The notes: generated from the letters alone by a model not told the origin. DNA of 64,000 nt from Bacteroidales bacterium (GCA_003446015.1 DMBU01000013.1:5338-69337); one strand, 5' to 3'; shown: positions 44,609-53,698, numbered from the stretch's first letter. Program-made: numbers and translations.

Positions 44609-45661
44609 ATGAGAAAAGCATTAATTCTTTATTTCCTTTTACATTTCAATTTATTTTTGATTGCCCAGAATAACTTTCGAGAAGGATATATTATTACCTT
44701 GGAAAAAGATACACTTTTTGGAGAATTAGATTTTAGAAATGATATTAAAAATAGCAAAAACTGCATTTTCAAAGACGAATCGAATTTCATCAGACAATAT
44801 AATCCATACGAAATAGAAAGTTACAGGTTTACTGATGGGAAGTATTATATTTCTAAAAGCATTAAGAGAGAAGATGAAATATCGCAGTTATTTGTAGAAT
44901 TCTTAGTGAAAGGGCTAAAGGATATTTTTTATTATCGAGACAATATAGGTTTCCATTATTTAATAGCTTACAAAAATGATACAATTGTTGAAATACCGTA
45001 CTTTGAAAAAATTATAAACAAGGACAGTGCTAATTATTTTTGGGAATCAAAAGTCCATTCTTATTATCTTAAGGAATATTTTAAAGATTGCGAAAAAATC
45101 TCTCTGGATATTGAAAAAATAAATCAACCTGGGTTCAACAACCTAATTTTATTAACAAGGGATTATCATAATTATAATTGCTCAGAAAATACCAATATTG
45201 AGTTTTACAAACCAAAACCATTATTAAAAATTGCAATTGAGCCACAGTTTAGCATAATAAAATATAAGTATACAGACAATTATGCTATGCAGGCAGGTGG
45301 GTTGTTTTATTTATGGTTACCACGTTCAAATGAGAATATGTATTTTAAGACGGGATACTTAATAGCTAAATTTTCAGATATCAATAAAATCTCTAGAATC
45401 CCTTTGCAATTTGAGTATTTATCACCTAAAAGGATAGTAAGACCCAAATTCGATTTTGGTATAAGTGTGTTATTAATAAAAGTTGATAAATATAAGCCAT
45501 ACAAATCTTTAACAATGGTAACTTCAGGTGGTATTTTGATTAAATTGTTTAAAGAAGTTTATTTAGATTTAGATATTGAAATAGATTTACTGCAGTTTAC
45601 CTTTGAAACGGACTTCTTTATTTCTAACTCCGTTCGAACAGGGATATATTTTAAAATCTAA
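44609..45661 (+). CDS. Exported, probable outer membrane beta-barrel protein of unknown function
   Basis: A 350-residue protein with a signal peptide (MRKALILYFLLHFNLFLIAQ). The next segment, FREGYIITLEKDTLFGELDF, is a common opening in Bacteroidota exported proteins with a small N-terminal domain before a barrel. The second half (about 200-350) has alternating hydrophobic strands ending in an aromatic residue (GIYFKI), as in outer membrane barrels of the PorT-like type. I cannot name a function. The end is unlike that of T9SS cargo, so it is likely a membrane protein. Confidence 0.6.
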   Translation: MRKALILYFLLHFNLFLIAQNNFREGYIITLEKDTLFGELDFRNDIKNSKNCIFKDESNFIRQYNPYEIESYRFTDGKYYISKSIKREDEISQLFVEFLVKGLKDIFYYRDNIGFHYLIAYKNDTIVEIPYFEKIINKDSANYFWESKVHSYYLKEYFKDCEKISLDIEKINQPGFNNLILLTRDYHNYNCSENTNIEFYKPKPLLKIAIEPQFSIIKYKYTDNYAMQAGGLFYLWLPRSNENMYFKTGYLIAKFSDINKISRIPLQFEYLSPKRIVRPKFDFGISVLLIKVDKYKPYKSLTMVTSGGILIKLFKEVYLDLDIEIDLLQFTFETDFFISNSVRTGIYFKI

Positions 45662-45712
45662 ATTAAGATTAAAGAAATAGAGCTAACTAAGATTAAACAT
45701 GTATTAATATCA

Positions 45713-46207
45713 TTAATCAAAGTAATTATCGATATTTATTCGTGAGAGTTTGTTTTTGGTAAAGATGAAAGTATATCTTGTTCCTTCACCAATTAGTTGA
45801 AGGCTATCAGCTTTAAATTTAAGTTCATCAGAAAATCTATCTATAAACTGATCTTTATACATTCCAACCTGTATAGAATTCTTCAAATGTATTTCTTTAT
45901 TTAAAACTTTACCTGCAAGTAAAAATTCCTTTCCCAGGTACGTTTTGTAAAAGAAAATCTCTGATTTTTTATATGTTAGCTGATAAATTGTATCCGTTTT
46001 TTCAGGATAGTGTTTATTCTTTCGTAATAATTTTTGTGTTTTAAACCTTGGTTTTTCGAGATTAGTGAAGTTCTCAATATTTTCATCAAATCCAAAAGGT
46101 GTTTCTAAAAATTCTTTTTGACTAATCTTTTTATAATCAACAGTATTTTTTGGTGCAGTACATCCAATGATACTTACAGTTATGAATAGAATAATGTATT
46201 TTCTCAT
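45713..46207 (-). CDS. Small lipoprotein of unknown function
   Basis: A 164-residue lipoprotein: the signal peptide MRKYIILFITVSIIGC puts the lipidated cysteine at residue 16. The mature part is basic and beta-rich (KPRFKTQKLLRKNKHYPEKTDTIYQLTYKKSEIFFYKTYLGKE has alternating strands). No domain is recognised. It lies between convergent and divergent neighbours as a lone gene, and a promoter was not found. Confidence 0.6.
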   Translation of the reverse strand: MRKYIILFITVSIIGCTAPKNTVDYKKISQKEFLETPFGFDENIENFTNLEKPRFKTQKLLRKNKHYPEKTDTIYQLTYKKSEIFFYKTYLGKEFLLAGKVLNKEIHLKNSIQVGMYKDQFIDRFSDELKFKADSLQLIGEGTRYTFIFTKNKLSRINIDNYFD

Positions 46208-46238
46208 AAATAGCTTTTATGCTAAAGTACAAAAAAAA

Positions 46239-47159
46239 CTACATAAAGAATAGTATAACACCCCCTACGGCAATTAATGAACCTATTATTTCTTTTATTG
46301 TTATTTTTTCTTTAAAAAAGATAACGGCTGGGGGTATTATTAATACAGGAACAATGGCCATAATAGTTGATGCAACTCCTGTTGTAGTATGTTTAACAGA
46401 AAGCAACGAAAAAGATACTCCAAGAAAAGGACCAAAAAAAGCTCCAATACTAAGGCGTTTCATTGCATCCCGGTTTTTAATTGCTTCAACTACTTTTTTC
46501 CAACGTTTCATAAAAACAAAAAGTATTGCAAATCCGACAAATCCGGTTATTACTCTTATTTGAGTAGCTGCAAAAGGATCGAAATCCTGCATGCCCAATT
46601 TGCTCAACACCAAACCACCTCCTTGCCCTACGGCTCCTCCAAAAGCAAGTAAGATGCCTGCAATTGGGTAAGAAAGTTTTATTCTTTTATTCTTCTTTTC
46701 TTCCGGGTTTTTACTTTTAGATTTGCGGTCAATAACTACCAGCATTATTCCAAAAAGAGTTAAAATCATTCCCAGCATGTTTTGAGGGCTTAAAACTTCA
46801 CCCAATATTATCCATCCGAAAAAAGCCGTAATTGGTGGTGTTAACGACATTATAAGCATAGAAATACGCGATCCTATAACAACATAAGCTTCAAACAATA
46901 AAAGATCTCCAATCACAAATCCTACCAAACCTGACAACGATAACCACATCCAGTTGTGTAATGAGGCATCAAGCGGAATAAACGAACCACGAGTAATTTG
47001 ACTATAAATACCAATAAAAATAAATGCTAAAAATAAACGGATCAAATTGGTTGATAAGGAACCTACTTTTTTACCTGCCGATTCAAAAGCAATAGCTGTG
47101 ATGGTCCAAAATACTGCTGTTAGTAAGGCAGCATATTCTCCTAAATGTGATTGAAACAT
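46239..47159 (-). CDS. EamA family (DMT superfamily) transporter
   Basis: A 306-residue inner membrane protein with ten helices in two EamA repeats (about 10-140 and 160-300). Typical repeat-end motifs are ISMLIMSLTPPITAFFGWIILGE in the first half and ASTIMAIVPVLIIPPAVIFFKEK in the second. The family exports amino acids, nucleotides or drugs; the substrate is not predictable. The loop between the halves is long and charged (RKSKSKNPEEKKNKRIK). It stands alone. Confidence 0.9.
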   Translation of the reverse strand: MFQSHLGEYAALLTAVFWTITAIAFESAGKKVGSLSTNLIRLFLAFIFIGIYSQITRGSFIPLDASLHNWMWLSLSGLVGFVIGDLLLFEAYVVIGSRISMLIMSLTPPITAFFGWIILGEVLSPQNMLGMILTLFGIMLVVIDRKSKSKNPEEKKNKRIKLSYPIAGILLAFGGAVGQGGGLVLSKLGMQDFDPFAATQIRVITGFVGFAILFVFMKRWKKVVEAIKNRDAMKRLSIGAFFGPFLGVSFSLLSVKHTTTGVASTIMAIVPVLIIPPAVIFFKEKITIKEIIGSLIAVGGVILFFM

Positions 47160-47278
47160 ATATTCCCCGATTTATATTCCCTGACAATATTTTATTATCG
47201 CCGAAAAAAACTTATTTTAGTTCAGATTTTAAAAATGATACAAAGCCTTAGATATTAAATTTTGAATATAGTTTAATA

Positions 47279-48382
47279 ATGAACAAAAATTTACGCTTTC
47301 TGCTTATTTCTTTAGGGATTATTCTTATTGGATTTGTCCTTTGGTATTTCAAATCGATAGTGGCATATATTCTTATATCATCAGTGCTTGCTTTGATTGG
47401 GCGGCCAATAGTTGCATTTTTAAATAAACTACATTATAAAAAAATTAAAATCCCTAACGCCATTTCGGCCTTATTAACACTTGCTTTTTTATGGTTTATG
47501 TTATTGGTTTTTTTTAGAGTATTTATTCCTCTTGTAGCACATCAGGCTGGCGAATTATCAACGATTGATGCTGAGGAGGTGATGAATAATTTTAAGGAAC
47601 CATTAAGTAAAATTGATACTTTGTTGGTAAAATATAACATTAACACTTATAATAATCAATCCATAGACCAGTATTTATCAGAAAAATTTATGTCTCTTTT
47701 AAATGTTTCAATGCTTTCCAATGTTTTTACTTCTATTGCAAGTATTTTGGGAAATATTTTTATAGCAGCTTTCTCAATATCATTTATCACATTCTTCTTT
47801 TTAAAGGATAAAGGATTGTTTAGTGACGGAATATTATTGTTTGTTCCTGATAAATATTTAGAAAAAACTGAACACATACTTAAATCGATAAAAAAGTTAT
47901 TAACAAGATATTTTGTGGGTATTATAGTACAGGTAAGTGGAATTATTACACTGGTTTCTATAGGTTTAACCATAGTCGGTATTGATTTTTCAGATGCCTT
48001 GGTTATAGGTCTGGTTGTTGGACTTTTTAATATTATCCCGTACTTAGGTCCACTTATTGGTGCTAGCCTTGGATTAATGCTGGGTTTAGCTACAAATCTT
48101 GATCTTCCTTTCTATTCTGAATTGTTGCCTTTATTAGGTTACATGAGCATTGTTTTTATAGTTGTTCAGGTTGTCGATAATGTTGTTTTTCAGCCGTTTA
48201 TATATTCAAGTAGTGTAAATGCACATCCTTTGGAAATATTCCTTGTAATTATGTGCTCTGGTAGTTTGTTTGGAATAACAGGGATGATACTGGCTATACC
48301 ATCTTACACTATTTTACGAGTAGTAGCGAAAGAATTTTTCAATAATTTAAAGCTGGTTAAAAAATTAACCGAAAAAATTTAA
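47279..48382 (+). CDS. AI-2E family transporter (PerM-like)
   Basis: A 367-residue membrane protein of the AI-2E/PerM family. About seven helices are present, with the long loop between the early helices (residues 85-140) and the hallmark region GIIVQVSGIITLVSIGLTIVGIDFSDALVIGLVVGLFNIIPYLGPLIGASLG. The end includes QPFIYSSSVNAHPLEIFLVI, also typical. Members export the autoinducer AI-2 in some bacteria or act as sodium/proton antiporters; which applies is unknown. It is divergent from the EamA gene. Confidence 0.92.
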   Translation: MNKNLRFLLISLGIILIGFVLWYFKSIVAYILISSVLALIGRPIVAFLNKLHYKKIKIPNAISALLTLAFLWFMLLVFFRVFIPLVAHQAGELSTIDAEEVMNNFKEPLSKIDTLLVKYNINTYNNQSIDQYLSEKFMSLLNVSMLSNVFTSIASILGNIFIAAFSISFITFFFLKDKGLFSDGILLFVPDKYLEKTEHILKSIKKLLTRYFVGIIVQVSGIITLVSIGLTIVGIDFSDALVIGLVVGLFNIIPYLGPLIGASLGLMLGLATNLDLPFYSELLPLLGYMSIVFIVVQVVDNVVFQPFIYSSSVNAHPLEIFLVIMCSGSLFGITGMILAIPSYTILRVVAKEFFNNLKLVKKLTEKI

Positions 48383-48429
48383 GATAATAAAGTGGTATTT
48401 TATATATTTACGTGACTAAATGTTAATTA

Positions 48430-49059
48430 ATGGCTAGAATTAAAGTTTTTATTGGTCTTTTGATAATCTTATTCTCCCAAAAACTAATTGCTCAGGTTGA
48501 TACAATTAGTTTTCGTTTTGAACCGGATGTTTCTTCATATAAAATTAATTGTATTGCACAAAAAATAACGAGTGTTGATACTTCTGATTTTAATCCCACC
48601 TTAACTCCAACTGATACAAATTACACATTTACATGGAGTGGAGATGGTATTATTCTCGAAAATGGATTGCCGAAGGTTATGTATTCTTTTGGTGCCGCGG
48701 GGGTGTACACCTTTACTCTTGATGTATTACATAAACCATCAGGAAAATTGTACGAAGAAACAAAAACTTTTGAAATCCGCGACATTATTAGAGTTCCTAA
48801 TGTTTTTACACCCAATGACGATGGTATAAATGACCTTTTTATTGTTCGTGCAAATGGAATAACTCCTCTGGAAATAACTATATTTAGCAGAACAGGGACA
48901 GTGGTTTTTAATACAAGATCTCCTATCATTGTTTGGGACGGGAAAAGCTCATCAGGAGCAGATTTAAGCGAAGGAATTTATTTTTATGTGCTAAAATCTG
49001 AGGATCCTGCAGTTGATGCTCAACAAGGTTTTTTCCATTTATATAATAAAAAACCGTAG
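48430..49059 (+). CDS. Secreted protein with gliding-motility/T9SS type B C-terminal domain
   Basis: A 209-residue exported protein with a signal peptide (MARIKVFIGLLIILFSQKLIAQ). A PKD-like beta domain (TFTWSGDGIILENGLPKVMYSFGAAGVYTFTLDV) is followed by the type B sorting domain of about 85 residues, with VPNVFTPNDDGINDLFIV and the ending LSEGIYFYVLKSED. This domain directs proteins through the type IX secretion system and is replaced or bound at the cell surface. The protein is unusually small for this class; most carriers are large adhesins. Its presence implies that the genome has a T9SS. Confidence 0.9.
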   Translation: MARIKVFIGLLIILFSQKLIAQVDTISFRFEPDVSSYKINCIAQKITSVDTSDFNPTLTPTDTNYTFTWSGDGIILENGLPKVMYSFGAAGVYTFTLDVLHKPSGKLYEETKTFEIRDIIRVPNVFTPNDDGINDLFIVRANGITPLEITIFSRTGTVVFNTRSPIIVWDGKSSSGADLSEGIYFYVLKSEDPAVDAQQGFFHLYNKKP

Positions 49060-49186
49060 ATAATTTCATCTCTTAACTTTTTAAACTACATGCTGTAACA
49101 GCCTTGTTATTTGAATATTATGTATTTGTTTAATAAAAATTAAATAATTAGTAATTAAGCAATGCATTACCTTTTTTTATTTTTTT

Positions 49187-49194
49187 TATCTTTG
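49187..49194 (+). promoter_or_regulatory. Probable -7 element for the cytochrome bd operon
   Basis: TATCTTTG matches TAnnTTTG, 20 bases before the DUF4492 start codon. A recognisable -33 TTTG is missing, which may point to an activator-dependent promoter. Confidence 0.5.
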
Positions 49195-49213
49195 AATAAG
49201 AATTCGTATACAG

Positions 49214-49450
49214 ATGAAAATAATAAACTTCTTAAAAAGAGTATTTCTATTCTATTATGATGGTTTTAAAAACATGACAGTTGGTAAAAAACTGTGGGCT
49301 ATTATTATCATTAAGCTTTTTATCATGTTTGCAATTCTTAAGATTTTCTTTTTCAAAGATTTCCTAAATGATAAATTCGATACTGAAAGGGAAAAAGCCG
49401 ATTATGTTATTGAACAATTAACTCAACCTAAAAATACAAGTAATGATTGA
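49214..49450 (+). CDS. DUF4492 protein, cytochrome bd operon
   Basis: A 78-residue protein with one membrane helix (about 26-45: KLWAIIIIKLFIMFAILKIFFF) between basic ends. It matches the DUF4492 family, which in Bacteroidota regularly sits just before cydA. The gene overlaps cydA by eight bases, so translation is coupled. An assembly or accessory role for cytochrome bd is likely on context but not shown. Confidence 0.85.
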   Translation: MKIINFLKRVFLFYYDGFKNMTVGKKLWAIIIIKLFIMFAILKIFFFKDFLNDKFDTEREKADYVIEQLTQPKNTSND

Positions 49451-51008
49451 ACATCTTGATTCAGCCCTGGTCAATTGGTCGAGGGCACAATTTGCATTAA
49501 CTGCAATGTATCATTGGTTATTTGTCCCGCTTACTTTAGGGATAACCTTTATTATAGCCTTTATGGAAACATTGTATGTTAAAACCGGCGATCCGGAATG
49601 GAAAAAAGCAACTAAATTCTGGATGACCTTATTCGGAATAAATTTCGCAATTGGTGTAGCAACAGGTATTATTCTTGAATTTGAATTTGGAACAAACTGG
49701 TCAAATTATTCCTGGTTTGTTGGTGATATCTTCGGTACTCCGCTGGCCATTGAAGGAATTATGGCTTTTTTTATGGAATCTACATTTATTGCTGTCATGT
49801 TTTTTGGGTGGAATAAAGTGAGTAAAAAGTTCCATCTCCTTTCTACCTGGCTGGTTGCAATAGGATCTAATTTATCTGCATTATGGATTCTTGTTGCCAA
49901 TGGATGGATGCAGTTTCCAACAGGAATGCATTTTAACCCCGATATGGCGAGAAATGAAATGCTTAATTTTTGGGATGTTTTTTTATCGCCGGTAGCAATT
50001 AATAAATTCTTGCATACCATAGCTTCTGCATATGTACTTGCTTCCATATTTGTTATTGGAGTTAGTGCATGGTATTTATTAAAAGGCAGAGAGCACTTAA
50101 TGGCAAAGCGAAGTATCATTATTGCAGGTGTATTTGGTTTATTAAGCAGTTTCTTCCTGGTTTATACCGGCGATGGTTCAGCATATCAGGTTGCTCAGAA
50201 GCAACCCATGAAGCTGGCAGCAATGGAAGGCCTTTATGAAGGAACTACAGGAGCAGGTTTAATAGTTCTTGGAATGCCAACACCAGGTAAAGAATATGAT
50301 GACAATCAGGATGAATTTGTCTTTAAATTAGAGATTCCTAAGTTACTTTCATTTTTAGGTTATGGCGATACCGAAGCATTTGTTCCGGGTGTAAAGGATA
50401 TTGTTGAAGGCGGTTATGAATATACTGATGAGAATGGCGAAAAACAAATTTCATTATCAGCCATTGAAAAGATTGAGAAAGGGAAATTAGCAATTACAGC
50501 TCTTTCCGATTATAAGAAGGCGCAAAAATTAAGTGATAAAGTTAAGCAGGAAGAGTACTTAACTATCTTTAATGAAAATTTTAGGTTCTTTGGTTATGGG
50601 TTCTTAAATGATCCGAAGAGCATAATCCCAAATGTACCTTTAACTTTTTATAGTTTTCATATTATGGTTGGATTGGGTTTTTATTTCATTCTTCTATTTG
50701 TAATGGTTCTTATATTAATCTTCAGAGGCGATTTGATTGATAAGAAATGGATTTTACGCTTGGCAATAATTACAATTCCACTTGCATTTATTGCTTCTAT
50801 GTCGGGTTGGATTGTTGCTGAAGTTGGTCGCCAACCATGGACTATACAGGACCTTTTACCTACAGTTGCTTCAGTTTCACAAATTGATGCAAGTGCTGTT
50901 CAAATAACTTTCTGGTTATTTACTATTGTATTTACAGCCTTGCTCATTGCAGAGCTTAAAATCATGTTTAAGCAAATAAAAATCGGACCTAAAGAAGGAG
51001 GACATTAA
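49443..51008 (+). CDS. cydA: Cytochrome bd ubiquinol oxidase subunit I
   Basis: The 521-residue subunit that oxidises quinol and binds the three hemes of cytochrome bd, a high-affinity oxygen reductase without proton pumping. H24 in MYHWLFVPLTLG corresponds to the heme b595 ligand, a methionine ligand is expected after the loop, and GRQPW near residue 463 is conserved. The Q loop between helices 6 and 7 (roughly 245-380) is long, as in E. coli, and contains a Lys/Glu-rich stretch. It starts inside the DUF4492 gene and ends two bases before cydB. Confidence 0.96.
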   Translation: MIEHLDSALVNWSRAQFALTAMYHWLFVPLTLGITFIIAFMETLYVKTGDPEWKKATKFWMTLFGINFAIGVATGIILEFEFGTNWSNYSWFVGDIFGTPLAIEGIMAFFMESTFIAVMFFGWNKVSKKFHLLSTWLVAIGSNLSALWILVANGWMQFPTGMHFNPDMARNEMLNFWDVFLSPVAINKFLHTIASAYVLASIFVIGVSAWYLLKGREHLMAKRSIIIAGVFGLLSSFFLVYTGDGSAYQVAQKQPMKLAAMEGLYEGTTGAGLIVLGMPTPGKEYDDNQDEFVFKLEIPKLLSFLGYGDTEAFVPGVKDIVEGGYEYTDENGEKQISLSAIEKIEKGKLAITALSDYKKAQKLSDKVKQEEYLTIFNENFRFFGYGFLNDPKSIIPNVPLTFYSFHIMVGLGFYFILLFVMVLILIFRGDLIDKKWILRLAIITIPLAFIASMSGWIVAEVGRQPWTIQDLLPTVASVSQIDASAVQITFWLFTIVFTALLIAELKIMFKQIKIGPKEGGH

Positions 51009-51009
51009 T

Positions 51010-52140
51010 ATGTTTGAAAGTTTATCGCATTTAGCATTACAACAATATTGGTGGATAATCATATCTCTACTGGGGGCAATATTGGTTTTCTTGTTGTTTG
51101 TACAGGGAGGTCAGACACTAATTTATACTTTAGGTAAAACCGATATGCAACGCCGAATTTTGGTAAATTCTTTAGGACGTAAGTGGGAATTTACTTTTAC
51201 AACATTAGTGACTTTTGGGGGAGCATTTTTTGCATCATTTCCATTATTCTATTCAACCAGTTTTGGAGGAGCATATTGGGTTTGGATGTTAATCCTTTTT
51301 GCATTTATTATTCAGGCAATTTCGTATGAGTACAGATCTAAACCAAATAACTTTCTGGGAGCTAAAACTTTCGAAGTCTTTCTTTTTATCAATGGAGCAT
51401 TAGGCACTATTTTATTAGGGACTGCTGTAGCAACTTTTTTTACAGGCTCCGAATTTTCAATTAATGAAATGAATTTTTCAAAATGGGAAGGGGCTGCGAG
51501 AGGACTTGAATTGGCATTAAACTTTCATAATTTATCGCTTGGTTTAGCAGTATTCTTTTTAGCAAGAGTTCTTGCAATTCTTTATTTCATAAACAATATT
51601 AGCGAAGAAGGAATTTTATCTCGTACTAAGAAACAGTTGATATATAATACAGTTCCATTTCTTATTTTCTTTTTAACCTTTGTTATCTGGTTGATGTTTA
51701 TTGATGGTTTTGCTTATGATCCCGTAAGTAAAAATGTAACATATGAATCCTATAAATACTTGCATAACTTTTTACAAATGCCTCTGGTTCTTATTATATT
51801 CTTAGTTGGAGTTTTATTGGTTTTATTTGGAATCGGGAAATCGATACTTAAAGCAGGAACAACAGGCGTATGGTTTGCAGGTTTAGGAACAATTTTAACA
51901 GTATTCGCTTTATTCTTAATTGCTGGATTTAATCATACAGCATTTTACCCATCAACATTCGATTTGCAAAGCTCTTTAACTATAGAAAATGCATCATCAA
52001 GCAAATATACCCTTAAAGCTATGACTTATGTTTCTTTAATGGTTCCATTTGTTATCGCGTATATTTGGTACGCATGGAAATCCATTAACAATAAGAAAAT
52101 TAGTGCAGAAGAAATGGGAGAAGATATACATGTTTATTAA
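51010..52140 (+). CDS. cydB: Cytochrome bd ubiquinol oxidase subunit II
   Basis: The 376-residue partner of CydA with eight to nine membrane helices. The start WWIIISLLGAILVFLLFVQGGQTLIYTLGKTDMQRRILVNSLGRKWEFT is typical for subunit II in Bacteroidota, and NHTAFYPSTFDLQSSLTIENASSS near the end is the conserved loop. It starts two bases after cydA. A very short gene for a CydX-like peptide follows 20 bases after its stop. Confidence 0.95.
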   Translation: MFESLSHLALQQYWWIIISLLGAILVFLLFVQGGQTLIYTLGKTDMQRRILVNSLGRKWEFTFTTLVTFGGAFFASFPLFYSTSFGGAYWVWMLILFAFIIQAISYEYRSKPNNFLGAKTFEVFLFINGALGTILLGTAVATFFTGSEFSINEMNFSKWEGAARGLELALNFHNLSLGLAVFFLARVLAILYFINNISEEGILSRTKKQLIYNTVPFLIFFLTFVIWLMFIDGFAYDPVSKNVTYESYKYLHNFLQMPLVLIIFLVGVLLVLFGIGKSILKAGTTGVWFAGLGTILTVFALFLIAGFNHTAFYPSTFDLQSSLTIENASSSKYTLKAMTYVSLMVPFVIAYIWYAWKSINNKKISAEEMGEDIHVY

Positions 52141-52159
52141 TTGAAAAATTTGAATAATT

Positions 52160-52264
52160 ATGACATATTTAACAGAAATAATTTGGTTGCTTATATGGCC
52201 ACTTTTAATTTGGGGAAGTTATAAACTTTCGGTTTTTGCCATTAAAAAATCCGAAGAGAAATAA
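52160..52264 (+). CDS. CydX-like small membrane peptide of cytochrome bd
   Basis: A 34-residue open frame reading MTYLTEIIWLLIWPLLIW, then GSYKLSVFAIKKSEEK, which I found by reading past the cydB stop. It has one helix rich in Trp and Leu and a charged tail, like the CydX subunit (about 37 residues) that stabilises the hemes of cytochrome bd in E. coli. It begins 20 bases after cydB on the same strand. Size, composition and position support it; sequence identity to CydX is too short to judge. Confidence 0.7.
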   Translation: MTYLTEIIWLLIWPLLIWGSYKLSVFAIKKSEEK

Positions 52265-52286
52265 AGTTTTTTTATACCGGTAATTA

Positions 52287-52317
52287 GACCTAACAGGTTT
52301 CAAAAACCTGTTAGGTC
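52287..52317. repeat. 14-bp inverted repeat, possible terminator or dispersed element
   Basis: GACCTAACAGGTTT (52287-52300) and its exact reverse complement (52304-52317) enclose three bases. It follows the cytochrome bd operon and could terminate it, but only a short T-rich stretch follows. The motif looks like a dispersed intergenic hairpin rather than a local terminator. Confidence 0.6.
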
Positions 52318-52406
52318 TTGCTGTTTTATATTATTTTGCTTTTCACGAAAAATAATTGCTATTAACCTGTTATAAAGATCATTATGAATTCATCAAAATT
52401 TTATTT

Positions 52407-52438
52407 TACAATGTTTCGTGTATACACGAAACATTGTA
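52407..52438. promoter_or_regulatory. Perfect 32-bp palindrome, probable operator
   Basis: The half-site TACAATGTTTCGTGTA is followed directly by its exact reverse complement. The palindrome ends one base before the -7 element at 52440, so it covers the -10 to -40 region of the promoter for the AAA/DUF4143 gene. A second, imperfect copy of the core, GTTTCATGTATAAAC at 52453-52467 (13 of 15 bases match), lies on the expected transcript start. Confidence 0.7.
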
Positions 52439-52439
52439 G

Positions 52440-52447
52440 TATATTTG
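52440..52447 (+). promoter_or_regulatory. -7 element of the AAA/DUF4143 gene
   Basis: TATATTTG fits the consensus TAnnTTTG and lies 33 bases before the start codon. The usual -33 TTTG falls inside the palindrome just upstream, where TTTC is found instead. Confidence 0.6.
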
Positions 52448-52480
52448 TAAAAGTTTCATGTATAAACAGTAAATTTTTTT

Positions 52481-53698
52481 ATGACTGAATTTAAAAGAGA
52501 TTATATTAAACGACCGATTTATCTTGAATTGATAAAACCATATATAGATAAAGACATCATAAAGGTTCTTGTTGGACAAAGACGTGTCGGGAAGAGTTAT
52601 ATGCTTTTTCAAATTATGGATGAGATTATGCTAATGCATAAAAATCCAAACATCATATATATAAATATGGAGTTGGATGAGTTTGAATCTATAATAAATC
52701 ATAAGAACCTGTTGGATTATATTACAAGTAAAGAAAAGGGAACAGCTAAGCATTATGTTTTTATTGATGAAGTGCAGGATATTGAAAATTTCGAGAAAGC
52801 ATTAAGGAATTTACTGGCAAAGGGAGGATACGATATTTATTGTACTGGAAGTAATGCCAAATTATTATCTGGCGAGTTAGCAACATTTTTAAGTGGCAGG
52901 TATGTTGAAACAAAAATTTACAGTTTGTCTTTCAGTGAATTTATTGAATTTCACCAGCTAAAAAATGACAAGGACTCTTTAGTAAAGTTCTTTAAATATG
53001 GAGGATTGCCCTATTTAATTAATCTGGAGTTGAATGATCATATTATTTATGATTACCTTAAAAATATATATGCTGCTATCCTTTTTAAAGATATTGTTAA
53101 ACGGCATAATGTGCGAAATATAAATTTTCTTGAAAACCTGGTTCGATATGTAGCCGACAATACAGGTAGCCTAGTATCGTCTAAAAGGATTAGCGACTTT
53201 TTAAAATCACAACAAATTCAAATTTCACCTCAATTGGTTTTGGATTATTTGGGATATTTAGAATCAGCCTTTTTTATTTTTAAGGCATTAAGAGCAGATA
53301 TCTCTGGTAAAAAGATTTTTGAAATAGGAGAGAAATACTATTTCGAAGATTTGGGTTTACGGCATTCAATTATTGGATATAAAACTAATGATATCAATAA
53401 GATTTTGGAGAATGCAGTTTATCAGCACTTGAAAATTTCAGGCTATCATATAAATGTTGGAAAATCTGGCGATAAAGAGATTGATTTTATATGCGAAAAA
53501 TCAGGCAAGAAATTATACGTTCAGGTTGCATATCTTTTGCAAGATGAAAAAACGATAAAACGAGAGTTTGAGAATCTGCTGGAGGTTAAAGATAACTATC
53601 CGAAATTTGTTGTTTCCATGGATGAAGTGGTGTCTGGTTCTGATTATAAAGGAATTGAACATATTCATATTCAAAAATTTATTTCTGAATTGAGATAA
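52481..53698 (+). CDS. AAA-family ATPase with DUF4143 domain
   Basis: A 405-residue protein. The N-terminal AAA_14-type ATPase has Walker A GQRRVGKSYML (residues 32-42) and Walker B HYVFIDEVQDI, and the second half is DUF4143, which has a nuclease-like core: KEIDFICEKSGKKLYVQVAYLL, resembling the D-(E/Q)xK pattern but with Gln at the second acidic position. The function of these proteins is unknown; many are linked to mobile elements or toxin-like loci. No partner gene is adjacent. A long palindrome controls its promoter. Gene neighbours on both sides are unrelated, which fits a separate acquisition. Confidence 0.85.
   Translation: MTEFKRDYIKRPIYLELIKPYIDKDIIKVLVGQRRVGKSYMLFQIMDEIMLMHKNPNIIYINMELDEFESIINHKNLLDYITSKEKGTAKHYVFIDEVQDIENFEKALRNLLAKGGYDIYCTGSNAKLLSGELATFLSGRYVETKIYSLSFSEFIEFHQLKNDKDSLVKFFKYGGLPYLINLELNDHIIYDYLKNIYAAILFKDIVKRHNVRNINFLENLVRYVADNTGSLVSSKRISDFLKSQQIQISPQLVLDYLGYLESAFFIFKALRADISGKKIFEIGEKYYFEDLGLRHSIIGYKTNDINKILENAVYQHLKISGYHINVGKSGDKEIDFICEKSGKKLYVQVAYLLQDEKTIKREFENLLEVKDNYPKFVVSMDEVVSGSDYKGIEHIHIQKFISELR

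Noticed and set aside
46219..46563. Rightward open frame opposite the EamA gene
   Set aside because: It is a shadow of the real transporter gene on the other strand, with no sensible protein features.
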